Positions 1 through 8,860 of a DNA stretch of 64,000 nucleotides are shown here, piece by piece. The stretch covers positions 57,322 through 121,321 of the forward strand of contig NZ_PPXY01000001.1 of NCBI RefSeq assembly GCF_021655115.1, given 5' to 3'. The DNA is from Clostridium sp. Cult3. Its GTDB lineage: Bacteria; Bacillota; Clostridia; Tissierellales; Tepidimicrobiaceae. A program made the position numbers and the translations under genes. The stretch's first letter is position 1. The number at the start of each line of letters is the position of its first letter. Below the pieces are notes generated by a model. The model made no database searches and was not told the origin of the DNA. It worked only from the letters and a program-made list of their open reading frames with translations.

Positions 1-2
1 AT

Positions 3-545
3 GCCTTTGAGATGGATCCATCCTTGGAAAATGGGTTCCTATACGAATTGGCTCAAGCCCAAATGGCCCGGGAGATATTCCCCAATGCACCACTAAAATA
101 TATGCCACCGACCAAGTATATGACCGGCAATATATTTATGGGCCATATACAAGACGCCCTATTCAATATGGTAGCCATAATGACAGGCCAAAGCATTCAA
201 CTACTAGGTATGTTGACAGAGGCCATTCATACTCCTCATCTCCACGACAGATATCTATCCATAGAAAATGCCCAATATATCTTCAACAATGCTAGAAATC
301 TAGGAGATGAGATTAGTTTCAAAGAAGATGGCATAATCCAAAACAGAGCCCAAGAGGTATTAGAAAAAGCAGAGGAATTACTCAACGAAATAGCAGACAT
401 AGGCCTATTCCACACCATAGAACAGGGCAAATTTGGTGGAGTAAAAAGATCCAGAACTGGAGGCAAAGGATTGGAAGGAGTAGCTAAAAAAGGTAGCGCC
501 TACTTCAATCCATTCATTTCGCTAATGGTTGGAGGTGGTAGATAA
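3..545 (+). CDS. kamD: D-lysine 5,6-aminomutase alpha subunit, C-terminal part
   Basis: The frame is open from the window edge, so only about the last 180 residues are present; the family is usually near 510-520 residues. With KamE it forms the adenosylcobalamin- and PLP-dependent mutase that moves the terminal amino group of D-lysine (or L-beta-lysine) from C6 to C5 in anaerobic lysine fermentation. The segment matches the end of the alpha subunit (PPTKYMTGN, TGQSIQLLGMLTEAIHTPH, GGKGLEGV motifs). Identification rests also on the neighbour: the stop TAA overlaps the ATG of kamE by one base, which implies translational coupling. An ATG at 12 is internal and not the true start. Confidence 0.88.
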   Translation, partial: AFEMDPSLENGFLYELAQAQMAREIFPNAPLKYMPPTKYMTGNIFMGHIQDALFNMVAIMTGQSIQLLGMLTEAIHTPHLHDRYLSIENAQYIFNNARNLGDEISFKEDGIIQNRAQEVLEKAEELLNEIADIGLFHTIEQGKFGGVKRSRTGGKGLEGVAKKGSAYFNPFISLMVGGGR

Positions 546-1303
546 TGACTCAAGTTGCAAAGGTAGATTTAACTAGGATAAAACCCTATGGGGATACCCT
601 AAACGACGGTATGGTACAGACTAGCTTTACTTTACCAGTACCCTATGGAGATGAAGCTAATGAAGCAGCTAGACTGCTGGCTAAAAAGATGGGGCTAGAA
701 GAGCCATCGGTAGTCTATTCCAAGGATTTAGGCGTAGGTTATACCTATTTCATAGTATATGGCAAATGTATTCACACCGTGGACTATACCAAGATAGAAG
801 TACCCAAGGTGGATATAGAGATAATGACCAAAGAGGAAGTAGAACAATTTATAAAGGATAATATAAAAAGAAATGTAGTCATAGTAGGAGCCTGCACTGG
901 TACCGATGCCCACACCGTTGGCATAGATGCCATAATGAATATGAAAGGATATGCAGGACATTTTGGACTGGAAAGATACGAAGGTATGGATGCCTACAAC
1001 TTAGGTAGTCAGGTGCCCAACGAAGAACTAGTGGCAAAAGCCATAGAACTAGATGCAGACGCCATATTGGTGTCCCAAGTAGTAACCCAAAAGGATGTTC
1101 ACATCCCCAATCTAACGGAACTGGTAGAGCTATTAGAAGCAGAAGGCATAAGGGATAAGGTAGTACTAACCTGCGGTGGACCACGAATCTCCCATGAATT
1201 GGCCAAGGAACTAGGCTATGATGCAGGCTTTGGAACGGGAACCTTTGCTGAAGACGTAGCTACCTTTACAGTAATGGAAATGGTGAAGAGGGGATTGGTG
1301 TAA
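545..1303 (+). CDS. kamE: D-lysine 5,6-aminomutase beta subunit (B12-binding)
   Basis: 252 residues, close to the usual length of about 260. The N-terminal third is the dimerisation region (DLTRIKPYGDTLNDG). From about residue 115 comes a Rossmann-like cobalamin-binding domain with the base-off signature TDAHTVGIDAI (D-x-H-x-x-G), whose His coordinates cobalt, and a C-terminal GG motif (VVLTCGGPRIS). The family's PLP-binding lysine lies in this subunit. The start ATG is preceded by GGAGGTGG inside the end of kamD and overlaps its stop. With KamD it runs the second step of lysine fermentation to acetate and butyrate. The rest of the operon lies left of the window. Confidence 0.93.
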   Translation: MTQVAKVDLTRIKPYGDTLNDGMVQTSFTLPVPYGDEANEAARLLAKKMGLEEPSVVYSKDLGVGYTYFIVYGKCIHTVDYTKIEVPKVDIEIMTKEEVEQFIKDNIKRNVVIVGACTGTDAHTVGIDAIMNMKGYAGHFGLERYEGMDAYNLGSQVPNEELVAKAIELDADAILVSQVVTQKDVHIPNLTELVELLEAEGIRDKVVLTCGGPRISHELAKELGYDAGFGTGTFAEDVATFTVMEMVKRGLV

Positions 1304-1341
1304 ACAAACCATTGTCTGAATATTTACCAAATATTGTCCCA

Positions 1342-1370
1342 TGACGAAGATAGAGCCTATCTGATATAAT
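1342..1370 (+). promoter_or_regulatory. Putative promoter of the OPT transporter gene
   Basis: An extended -10 element (TGATATAAT, 1362-1370) lies about 40 bases before the OPT start. The -35 region 17 bases upstream is poor (TGACGA). No clear hairpin follows kamE, so read-through from the lysine genes is also possible. Confidence 0.4.
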
Positions 1371-1412
1371 ATTATGTAAACCAACATAAATTATATAGAA
1401 AGGAAGAAAATC

Positions 1413-3335
1413 ATGGACAATGGCAAAAATGCTAATATAGAGTTCAAACCCTATATTGCAGCCGACAAAGTAATGCCAGAATTTACAGCTACAGCTATTA
1501 TCATAGGGATTATTATGTCTATTATATTTGGTGCTGCCAATGCCTATATTGGGCTAAGGGTAGGTATGACTATATCGGCCTCTATACCGGCAGCAGTAAT
1601 ATCCATGGGAATCATCCGTGGAATAATGAAAAGGGATTCTATCCTAGAGAATAATATGGTTCAAACCATAGGTTCTGCTGGTGAATCCCTAGCATCAGGG
1701 GCTATATTCACATTGCCAGCCCTATTCATCTGGTCTCAGGAATTAGGTATGGCAGCTCCAAGTCTTCTTCGAATAGTAATCATCGCCCTTTCTGGCGGGA
1801 TACTAGGAGCATTGCTCATGTTACCCCTTAGAAAGGCACTAATCGCTAAAGAACATGGGATATTACCTTATCCAGAAGGTACGGCTTGTGCAGAGGTATT
1901 AATAGCCGGGGAAACCGGAGGAGCCAAAGCTAAAACCGTATTTACAGGATTGGGGATAGGTTCCTTGTTCAAATTTATAACCGACGGCATAAAGCTATTT
2001 CCCAGCGAAATAGAATGGGCTATACCTAAATACAAAGGTGCAGCCATAGGTATGGATACCCTACCAGCCCTACTAGGAGTAGGTTTTATCGTAGGACCCC
2101 AGATATCCTCCTATATGTTATCTGGTGCCGTATTAGGTTGGTTGGTAATCATACCACTTATAACCCACCTAGGTCAATATATACCGGAAATAATCTATCC
2201 AGCAGCTGTACCTATTAGTCAGCTAGACTACTGGGGAATTTGGTCTAACTATATTAAATATATAGGTGCAGGAGCCGTAGCCTTTGGAGGGATTTTGTCC
2301 CTAATAAAATCCTTACCTCTAATAGTAAGGACCTTCAAAGAAGCATTAGGAGGCCTAAAGGGTACTACTAGAAGCACTTCTACCCTTAGAACTGATGAAG
2401 ATATGTCTATTAAAGGCGCCTTCCTAGGAGTAATAGCCATAGTAATATTTATCGGGGCTACAAACTTTATTCCCGTAGGAATTCCAGGGGCCTTGATCAT
2501 CGCCATATTTGGATTCTTCTTTGCTACTGTATCAGCAAGACTAGTAGGTCTAGTAGGTAGCAGTAACAATCCAGTATCGGGAATGACCATAGCCACTCTA
2601 TTGGTAACATCCATCATATTTAAAGCCATAGGATTTGATGGAGAAGAGGGAATGATAGGAGCCCTATCTGTAGGTGCAGTAATCTGTATAATCGCAGCTA
2701 TGGCAGGAGATATGTCTCAGGACTTGAAGACTGGCTTCCTAGTAGGTGCCACACCTAGGAAACAACAATATGGTGAACTAATAGGAGCCGTAGCGTCTGG
2801 GCTAGTAATAGGCTTTGTACTACTATTATTAAACAAAGCTTGGGGATTTGGTTCTGAAGAACTTCCAGCACCACAGGCTACCTTGATGAAACTAGTAATC
2901 GAAGGGGTAATGAGCGGTAATCTCCCCTGGGCCTTGGTATTTGCTGGAGCAGGTATAGGCTTGGTAGTAGAACTACTAGGGATTCAAATACTGCCCTTTG
3001 CCGTAGGATTATATCTACCTATCCATCTAAGTGTACCTATTATGATAGGTGGTATCCTAAGGGGAATACTGGATAAGAAAAAATTAGATGAAGATACACT
3101 TAAACAAAAGGTTGACGGTGGTATACTTTTCTCCTCTGGCCTTATAGCAGGAGAAGGTCTAATAGGAATATTATTAGCTGTATTGGCTATAATACCGGTA
3201 GGTGGAGAATTGACCGTTGCAGATAAAGTAGCCTTTGGAAATAATATACTAGGCCAAGGCGGGTCTATAATATTTTTCGCTTTACTAGCTTTTACTCTAG
3301 TAAAACACTCCTTCTTTGCTAAAGAGGAAAACTAA
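1413..3335 (+). CDS. OPT family oligopeptide transporter
   Basis: 640 residues, almost wholly hydrophobic, with roughly 14-16 membrane segments. It carries the hallmarks of prokaryotic OPT proteins: the N-terminal GAANAYIGLRVGMTISASIP motif, the PYPEGTACAEVL motif near residues 147-158 and the SSNNPVSGMT motif near residues 385-395. These proton-coupled carriers import small peptides, although some members carry metal-chelator complexes, so the substrate is open. The start ATG follows GAAAGGAAG. A small PqqD-like gene follows 10 bases after the stop, and transcription ends at the strong hairpin at 3693-3734. Peptide uptake fits an organism that ferments amino acids. Confidence 0.9.
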   Translation: MDNGKNANIEFKPYIAADKVMPEFTATAIIIGIIMSIIFGAANAYIGLRVGMTISASIPAAVISMGIIRGIMKRDSILENNMVQTIGSAGESLASGAIFTLPALFIWSQELGMAAPSLLRIVIIALSGGILGALLMLPLRKALIAKEHGILPYPEGTACAEVLIAGETGGAKAKTVFTGLGIGSLFKFITDGIKLFPSEIEWAIPKYKGAAIGMDTLPALLGVGFIVGPQISSYMLSGAVLGWLVIIPLITHLGQYIPEIIYPAAVPISQLDYWGIWSNYIKYIGAGAVAFGGILSLIKSLPLIVRTFKEALGGLKGTTRSTSTLRTDEDMSIKGAFLGVIAIVIFIGATNFIPVGIPGALIIAIFGFFFATVSARLVGLVGSSNNPVSGMTIATLLVTSIIFKAIGFDGEEGMIGALSVGAVICIIAAMAGDMSQDLKTGFLVGATPRKQQYGELIGAVASGLVIGFVLLLLNKAWGFGSEELPAPQATLMKLVIEGVMSGNLPWALVFAGAGIGLVVELLGIQILPFAVGLYLPIHLSVPIMIGGILRGILDKKKLDEDTLKQKVDGGILFSSGLIAGEGLIGILLAVLAIIPVGGELTVADKVAFGNNILGQGGSIIFFALLAFTLVKHSFFAKEEN

Positions 3336-3345
3336 AGGAGCAGAT

Positions 3346-3687
3346 ATGCCTAAAGGGAATCAACAAAACTATCTAGATGGAATACCAGAAAAATCTAATC
3401 ATGTCCATTGGAAGGAAAAAGATGATGGACTTATCCAGCTCATTATATATAGGGATTCCCTATTGGATAAGGCCATGAGAAAATTGTTTTTTACACCAGA
3501 CAAGTTTCTGGTAGATCTAGATCCTATGGGTAGTTTCATATGGAAACAAATAGATGGTAAGAAAACCATATATGAAATAGCCCTATTAGTAAAAGACAGA
3601 TACCAGGAAGAAGCAGAGCCTTTATACGATAGGCTCATCCAATATATAAGCATCCTTAAAAATAACAAATTTATCGACCTTTTATAA
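3346..3687 (+). CDS. PqqD family (RiPP recognition element-like) protein
   Basis: 113 residues when started at the ATG at 3346, which sits six bases after the ribosome site AAAGGAG; an upstream ATG at 3316 would overlap the OPT gene and has no such site. The body (residues about 35-113) matches the PqqD fold: a beta-hairpin ending in DPMGSFIWKQIDG, then the conserved helix IYEIALLVKDRYQ and a closing helix ending in NNKFIDLL. PqqD domains bind leader peptides and pass them to radical SAM or other modifying enzymes. No such enzyme or precursor peptide is visible nearby, so the role here is unknown. It is cotranscribed with the transporter. Confidence 0.75.
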   Translation: MPKGNQQNYLDGIPEKSNHVHWKEKDDGLIQLIIYRDSLLDKAMRKLFFTPDKFLVDLDPMGSFIWKQIDGKKTIYEIALLVKDRYQEEAEPLYDRLIQYISILKNNKFIDLL

Positions 3688-3692
3688 ACCAT

Positions 3693-3734
3693 AACTTCCC
3701 CTTTAAGGTGCCAGGTTACCTTAAAGGGGAAGTT
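3693..3734 (+). terminator. Strong intrinsic terminator
   Basis: A perfect 17-bp stem (AACTTCCCCTTTAAGGT and its complement) with an 8-base loop follows the PqqD-like gene. The A-rich left and T-rich right flanks are short. Confidence 0.8.
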
Positions 3735-3835
3735 ATTCTAACTAATATGGCATATATTGTCGAAAACCTAATAATATGGTAAAATAGTCCTATAAAGAAA
3801 GGACTATAGAACTATATTCATAGGGAGGAGATTTT

Positions 3836-5557
3836 TTGTCAGTTCAACTAGAATTTAACTCTAGTAGGTGGATCAAATGTCAATCCAATACGGTAGAGAA
3901 GGAATTAGAAAAAAGGCAAAAAAGGATTAGCCAAGTATTGGATTACGATATATGCGCATCTGTCATATTTAATGAATGTAGAAATATAGCTATCACTAAA
4001 AGCATATATACAAGAGATGCAAATTTTTCTAAGGAAATATTACCGAATATGATATTTTTTCAAAAAAACTCTAAGAACAAACTAAACGAATTAGTGAATA
4101 ATAAAAGTATAGTACAAAATCGCCACACAGGGGATAGATGTTTCCTAATAGAAGAAGTCAAATCCGAAGTATTTATTCCAATATTCAATCCTCGAGGCAA
4201 TACCATGACTTTAATAGGCTGTATATACTTGGCTTCTTATGAAGACAAAAGCTTTCCATCAGAACTGCTATTGGAAGATGATGGTTTAAATGAGCAGATA
4301 TCCGGTATATCTAAACTACTTAATTTATCTTTAGTAGAGTATGAACAGCTATCTAATGCAATGGGTATGATTAATGTATTAACGGAGATATTAAAACATA
4401 AAGACCATTTTCTTCCTAATCATAGCTACAATGTAGCCAATTGGTGTAAGGAAATTGGCATGGAGCTAGGACTAAGCCATGAAGAATTGGATAAGCTATA
4501 CCTAGCTGGATTATTGCACGATGTAGGTAAAACCATGATAGACTATAATATATTAAACAAACCTGGTAAACTGACAGAAGAAGAATATAAAATAATAAAG
4601 AACCATCCCATAGATAGCTATATCATCTCTAAACATCTATTAGGCCATATCCCCAAATTAAGGGATATACCTAAAATAGTTAGACACCATCATGAGTGCT
4701 ATGATGGTAAGGGTTATCCCGATGGTTTAAAGGGAGATGAAGTCCCTTTTTATAGCTATATAATAGGAATTTCCGATGCAATAGATGCTATGCTTTCCAA
4801 TAGAGCTTATAAAAAGGCAATGCCTTTAAACGCAGTAATCAGCGAACTTTATAAGAATAAGGGCGTTCAATTTCATCCAGAGTTGGTAGATATTATGGCA
4901 GAAAAGCTGACTAAGGCTGCGAAACAGCTGAAAGAAACCCTTTACAATCCCATTGGTTTAAGCTCCTTAATAATCAGTTCTAAAGAGGATATTCTAATTA
5001 TTGAAGGTACATTGGTAAAGCTGGAAAATATCTATATATTTAAACCTTTGGAAGAATCCAAGGTGGAAGGTATAGAACTATCCAAGGCTGTAGATGTAGA
5101 GATGGTAGTAAAGGGCTTAAATAGTCTCCAACATTTTGAAGCAAAGGTTGAGGATTTCGAAGACAATACATTTTATATATCCAATCTACAACTAATACCT
5201 TCATCAAATACTTTCAATTTGATCTGGAACTTAGAGGGTATATTATATCATCCCGTAAGTAATAAAAAGGTCCCCATAGAGATAATGAGAATTGGTGGCG
5301 ATGCATTGTCTTTTGCTATTTATGGGGATATAGCCAAAGGCATACCCTATGAAGAAACGATAAAAGTAAAGGTATTATTTGAAGACCAAGATATTGATGT
5401 TTCAGGAAACATAATGAAAGCCTATAATTTTGGGCCTTATAAGTATTTTGATTTGGCCTATACCAATATTCCCGACTTCAAAAGGGATATGATATTTAGG
5501 CAGCTATTCAGAAAACAAATCCAATTGAGAAAAGCAATAGCCGAATACAAATATTGA
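3836..5557 (+). CDS. HD-GYP domain protein with degenerate PilZ-like C-terminus
   Basis: 573 residues. The start is TTG at 3836, five bases after AGGGAGGAG; no ATG fits. Residues about 50-170 look like a GAF-type sensor. An HD-GYP domain spans about 180-360, with the metal pair His228-Asp229 (GLLHDVGKT), HHHECYDGKGYPDG carrying the GYP motif, and SDAIDAMLSNRAYK. HD-GYP enzymes hydrolyse cyclic di-GMP. The last 190 residues resemble a YcgR/PilZ pair (MRIGGDALSFAI), but the arginine-rich c-di-GMP motif is not obvious, so binding is doubtful. No transmembrane segment is seen. It is a stand-alone gene between two terminators. Confidence 0.85.
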   Translation: MSVQLEFNSSRWIKCQSNTVEKELEKRQKRISQVLDYDICASVIFNECRNIAITKSIYTRDANFSKEILPNMIFFQKNSKNKLNELVNNKSIVQNRHTGDRCFLIEEVKSEVFIPIFNPRGNTMTLIGCIYLASYEDKSFPSELLLEDDGLNEQISGISKLLNLSLVEYEQLSNAMGMINVLTEILKHKDHFLPNHSYNVANWCKEIGMELGLSHEELDKLYLAGLLHDVGKTMIDYNILNKPGKLTEEEYKIIKNHPIDSYIISKHLLGHIPKLRDIPKIVRHHHECYDGKGYPDGLKGDEVPFYSYIIGISDAIDAMLSNRAYKKAMPLNAVISELYKNKGVQFHPELVDIMAEKLTKAAKQLKETLYNPIGLSSLIISSKEDILIIEGTLVKLENIYIFKPLEESKVEGIELSKAVDVEMVVKGLNSLQHFEAKVEDFEDNTFYISNLQLIPSSNTFNLIWNLEGILYHPVSNKKVPIEIMRIGGDALSFAIYGDIAKGIPYEETIKVKVLFEDQDIDVSGNIMKAYNFGPYKYFDLAYTNIPDFKRDMIFRQLFRKQIQLRKAIAEYKY

Positions 5558-5568
5558 GTTCGCCAAAA

Positions 5569-5619
5569 TAAAATAGATCCTTCACTTGATTCGGTGGAAC
5601 CAGATGAAGGATCTATTTT
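5569..5619. terminator. Bidirectional terminator between convergent genes
   Basis: AAATAGATCCTTCA and its complement flank a loop of about 20 bases. A runs on the left and T runs on the right let it serve both the HD-GYP gene (+) and the ECF S-component gene (-). Confidence 0.8.
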
Positions 5620-6138
5620 CTACCAGATAGTATCCCTATCTTTTTCATAGGCTCTAACTATCATGGGAATAAATATAAGTTGGATTATTATTCCGGGTAA
5701 GGCTGTTAAGGTTATACCTTTGATGTATATATCCATAGGGGGCATAGGCAATCCAAAGCCCTTTCCCAACAAAAGTACCATTAAAGCCCCTCCTAATCGA
5801 CCGATTATCATGCTTATTATCAAGGATGGGCATAGGGTCATCTTTATTTTTCTATATAGGAATCCAGATATAAGTCCATATAATCCTAACTCCACTATCA
5901 TTATCCAAAAAATTGGAACTGGTGGCATACCCGTTAGCATATGATTAATAATAGGAGAAATAATACCAACTGTAAATCCTAAGGCTGGGCCTACAGTCAA
6001 TCCAGCAATTAAAACTGGAATATGCATAGGTAGAAAGATAGCCCCATTGATTCCACTCATATGTATTATAGTGGGAAGTATAATCCCTAAAGCCAACAAT
6101 ACCGCTGCTGTCACTAAATCTTTTGTACGAAATCTCAT
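5620..6138 (-). CDS. ECF transporter S (substrate-binding) component
   Basis: 172 residues with about six hydrophobic helices, the size and look of an S component of energy-coupling-factor vitamin transporters. Diagnostic stretches are the N-terminal TKDLVTAAVLLALGIILP and the loop IFLPMHIPVLIAGLTVGP, typical of the ECF S family. Such proteins capture a vitamin or a precursor and share a common EcfAAT energising module coded elsewhere. The substrate cannot be told from the sequence: no vitamin riboswitch was recognised in the 60-base leader. A good sigma-A promoter lies just upstream. Confidence 0.8.
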   Translation of the reverse strand: MRFRTKDLVTAAVLLALGIILPTIIHMSGINGAIFLPMHIPVLIAGLTVGPALGFTVGIISPIINHMLTGMPPVPIFWIMIVELGLYGLISGFLYRKIKMTLCPSLIISMIIGRLGGALMVLLLGKGFGLPMPPMDIYIKGITLTALPGIIIQLIFIPMIVRAYEKDRDTIW

Positions 6139-6199
6139 ACCTTAACTCCTTTCTTAGTTTAATATCTAGGGATATAGGCCCCTAGGCGTTTGCCTTACT

Positions 6200-6228
6200 A
6201 TTATACTACTATTTTGTACTTTTTCCAA
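6200..6228 (-). promoter_or_regulatory. Sigma-A promoter of the ECF S-component gene
   Basis: On the minus strand TTGGAA (-35), 17 bases and TATAAT (-10). The leader holds small hairpins (AGGCAAACGCCT; CTAGGG...CCCTAG) before an AAAGGAG ribosome site. I could not match it to a known riboswitch. Confidence 0.7.
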
Positions 6229-6319
6229 TATAAGAAACCTATGTTTTGAGGTCAAAAACTTGCACGGAAATCCATATTGGTGTAGATTATTAATATATAA
6301 GATGTTAATTTAAACAAAG

Positions 6320-6353
6320 ATGGGGCAGCAGGAATGGTTTTATCTGTCCCAAA
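6320..6353. repeat. Dispersed GGGACAG palindrome, copy 1 (degenerate)
   Basis: TGGGGCAG...CTGTCCCA flanks an AATGGTTTTAT core. It is a degraded member of the palindrome family found five more times up to 31 kb, here just upstream of the first LtaS-like gene. Confidence 0.6.
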
Positions 6354-6368
6354 ACGGGGGAAAACAAC

Positions 6369-8801
6369 ATGCTACTTTCAATATTATTAATTCTAAAAAT
6401 CCTATTATTTATGCATATAACTGATATTAGGTACAATAGACCTATTATATTACTAATCAGTACCTTAATAACTCTATTCTTTTTTACATTGATATATTTT
6501 AGCAATCACAAGAAAAAGCAGACTATAGCCTTTTCCTTTTATAATACCATATCCGCATTTATGTTTGCTGATGTGATGTATTACAGCTATTTTAACTCAT
6601 TGCCTTCGGTAACCATGCTGAAACAGTTAAGTGAAGTAACCGCTGTAGGAGATAGTGTAGCTGCGTTATTGTCTTTTAGAAATTTGTTATTTTTATTGGA
6701 CATACCCTTTCTTAAAATATATTCCAAGAAGAAGAGGATTAAACTAGCAGAGGAAAACAAAACTTATGATAAACCTGTGAGATGGGGAGTTCCTGGGGGA
6801 ATTGCCCTAGTATTGGTGATTATATTTAGCTATTTAATTTCCAACGATCTGATACTACCGGTTACGAATCAAGAGCTATATAGTTACCATGTTAAGGATA
6901 TTAAAGATGCTCTAGTAAAAGAAGATATGGTAGAAGGTAGAGGTATATTTACTCAAGAGGATTTGGAAGAACTAAGGGAAAGGACGAGCCTTAAAGAAGG
7001 AAAGCACACAGGAATAGGCAAGGGAAAAAACCTGATAGTTCTTCAGGTGGAGGCCCTTCAGGACTTCCCTTTAAATAGATTCTATGATGGACAAGAGCTA
7101 ACTCCAAATTTAAACAAGTTGATAAAGGATAATAGTAGTATATATTTTGACAACTACTATCAGCAAATAGGTAGAGGGAATACAGCAGATGCAGAATTTG
7201 TATCCAACAACTCCCTATATCCTTCTATGGAAGACCCTACCTATAAACAATATGATGGAAACACCTTTTATGGATTGCCATGGATACTAAGGGAAAATGG
7301 ATACACTTCCTGGGTGTTTCATGGATATAAGAAGGAATTTTGGAATAGGGAAAGAGCCTATCCTAATCAAGGTTTCCAAAGATTTATATCGGAAGAAGAC
7401 TTCCATGTAGTGGAATCCGTCGGTTTTGGTATTACCGATGAAGAATTTTTCAAGCAGAGTATGGACTATCTAAAGGAGCTGGATAGCATAGACAACAATC
7501 CATTTCATGCCTTTATGATTACCTTAACAAGCCATACTCCCTTTAAGATGCCTGATGAATACAAGAGCTTAAATATACGGGAAGAGCACGAGGATACCAT
7601 ATTAGGAGACTATCTTCAATCCATCCACTATGCAGATAAGGCCCTTGGTCAGTTCTTCGAAGCATTAAAGGAGGAGGGCCTATACGAAGACACGGTCCTA
7701 GCCTTATATGGAGACCATTTTGCCATAACAGGCCTTAACGATTCAGGTATAGAGTTGATGACGGACTTTTTAGACCATCCTTATGATATAGATGAGATGT
7801 TTAAAATCCCCTTGATAATCCATGTACCAGGAGAGGACATAAAGGAGACCGTATCCAATATTGGCAGTCAACTGGACTTTTTGCCTACTATATTGAATAT
7901 CATGGGATATAAAAACGATAAAGGAATAATGTTTGGCAGGGATCTGCTAAACTATAAAGGGGAAAATTATGTAGCCCCTCAAACCTATGTATTAAAAGGT
8001 TCCTTCATAGACGATGATGTAATATTCTGTATGTCTAGGGATGGCATATTTGAAAACTGTACTGCAAAGGATAAAAAGACTAAGAAAAATATAGACGTAG
8101 CTCCTTTTAGGGAAAAGTACGAAAGGATTATATCCGATATAAATAAATCCAACTATGTATTGAAAAAGGATTTGATAAAGCTACTTCTAGAAAATGAAGG
8201 AGAAATAGATATTAGCGATCTAATGGCATCGGATATTCCAGATTATGAACAGATAGGATATCTAGATCATGAACCTTTGGAAAAACTAGATGAGTTATAC
8301 GAAGAAGGTTACAGGCTATTGGCAGTGGATATAGAATGGTATCCAGACAAGGAAAAAGTACTAATAGACGATGGGGTATATAAAAGACCTATAATAGAAG
8401 GCACCTTTGAAGAATGTCAACAAGTACTAGGCCAGTATAGGGAAGATCAGGATACCTTAGAGGAGCTGGTCCATTGGGTAGAAGGCCATAAGGATACCCA
8501 TATACTCCTTAGGAGCAAGGAATCAGATGAATCCATATTCCTTAAGGTAAAAGACCAATATCCAGAGCTAAAGGATAGATTTATAGCAGAGATGAAGGAT
8601 TTTGAACACCATATTAAACTATCCAACAAGGCCTTTAAAAATATAATACTAAATATAGTAGACACAGAGTATACTAATGAGGACATACTAGATTTCTTAA
8701 AAAGAAATACCCTATACGGAGTAATAATGGACGAGAAACTAGCCAGAACCTCCTTGTCTAAGGAGCTAAAAAGACTAGATGTAAATATCTATATAGAATA
8801 A
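6369..8801 (+). CDS. LtaS-like phosphoglycerol transferase with degenerate GDPD-like C-terminal domain
   Basis: 810 residues. Residues 1-170 hold about five membrane helices. Residues about 210-560 form the extracellular sulfatase-fold domain, with metal-binding Glu228 (LQVEALQ), nucleophile Thr272 (GRGNTADAEF) and Asp449-His450 (YGDHF). LtaS adds glycerol-phosphate units from phosphatidylglycerol to a glycolipid anchor outside the membrane. The last 180 residues are an addition not found in classical LtaS. They look like a GDPD/PLC TIM barrel (EEGYRLLAVDIEW, DTLEELVHWVEG), but the catalytic His/Glu pair is not evident. No anchor-cleavage or secretion experiment can be inferred. The following paralogue is very similar. 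Confidence 0.88.
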   Translation: MLLSILLILKILLFMHITDIRYNRPIILLISTLITLFFFTLIYFSNHKKKQTIAFSFYNTISAFMFADVMYYSYFNSLPSVTMLKQLSEVTAVGDSVAALLSFRNLLFLLDIPFLKIYSKKKRIKLAEENKTYDKPVRWGVPGGIALVLVIIFSYLISNDLILPVTNQELYSYHVKDIKDALVKEDMVEGRGIFTQEDLEELRERTSLKEGKHTGIGKGKNLIVLQVEALQDFPLNRFYDGQELTPNLNKLIKDNSSIYFDNYYQQIGRGNTADAEFVSNNSLYPSMEDPTYKQYDGNTFYGLPWILRENGYTSWVFHGYKKEFWNRERAYPNQGFQRFISEEDFHVVESVGFGITDEEFFKQSMDYLKELDSIDNNPFHAFMITLTSHTPFKMPDEYKSLNIREEHEDTILGDYLQSIHYADKALGQFFEALKEEGLYEDTVLALYGDHFAITGLNDSGIELMTDFLDHPYDIDEMFKIPLIIHVPGEDIKETVSNIGSQLDFLPTILNIMGYKNDKGIMFGRDLLNYKGENYVAPQTYVLKGSFIDDDVIFCMSRDGIFENCTAKDKKTKKNIDVAPFREKYERIISDINKSNYVLKKDLIKLLLENEGEIDISDLMASDIPDYEQIGYLDHEPLEKLDELYEEGYRLLAVDIEWYPDKEKVLIDDGVYKRPIIEGTFEECQQVLGQYREDQDTLEELVHWVEGHKDTHILLRSKESDESIFLKVKDQYPELKDRFIAEMKDFEHHIKLSNKAFKNIILNIVDTEYTNEDILDFLKRNTLYGVIMDEKLARTSLSKELKRLDVNIYIE

Positions 8802-8833
8802 TGGGACAGCGGGGACGGTTCTCGGCGTCCCAC
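8801..8833. repeat. Dispersed GGGACAG palindrome, copy 2
   Basis: ATGGGACAG...CGTCCCAC with the core CGGGGACGGTTCTCGG. It lies between the two LtaS-like genes and overlaps the last base of the first one. Confidence 0.75.
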
Positions 8834-8860
8834 AAACTTGAAACAATTGGAGGATTGTTA

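Noticed and set aside
6139..6199. Vitamin riboswitch in the ECF S-component leader
   Set aside because: The leader is only about 55 bases with two tiny hairpins; no match to THF, preQ1, TPP or FMN consensus could be made by eye.
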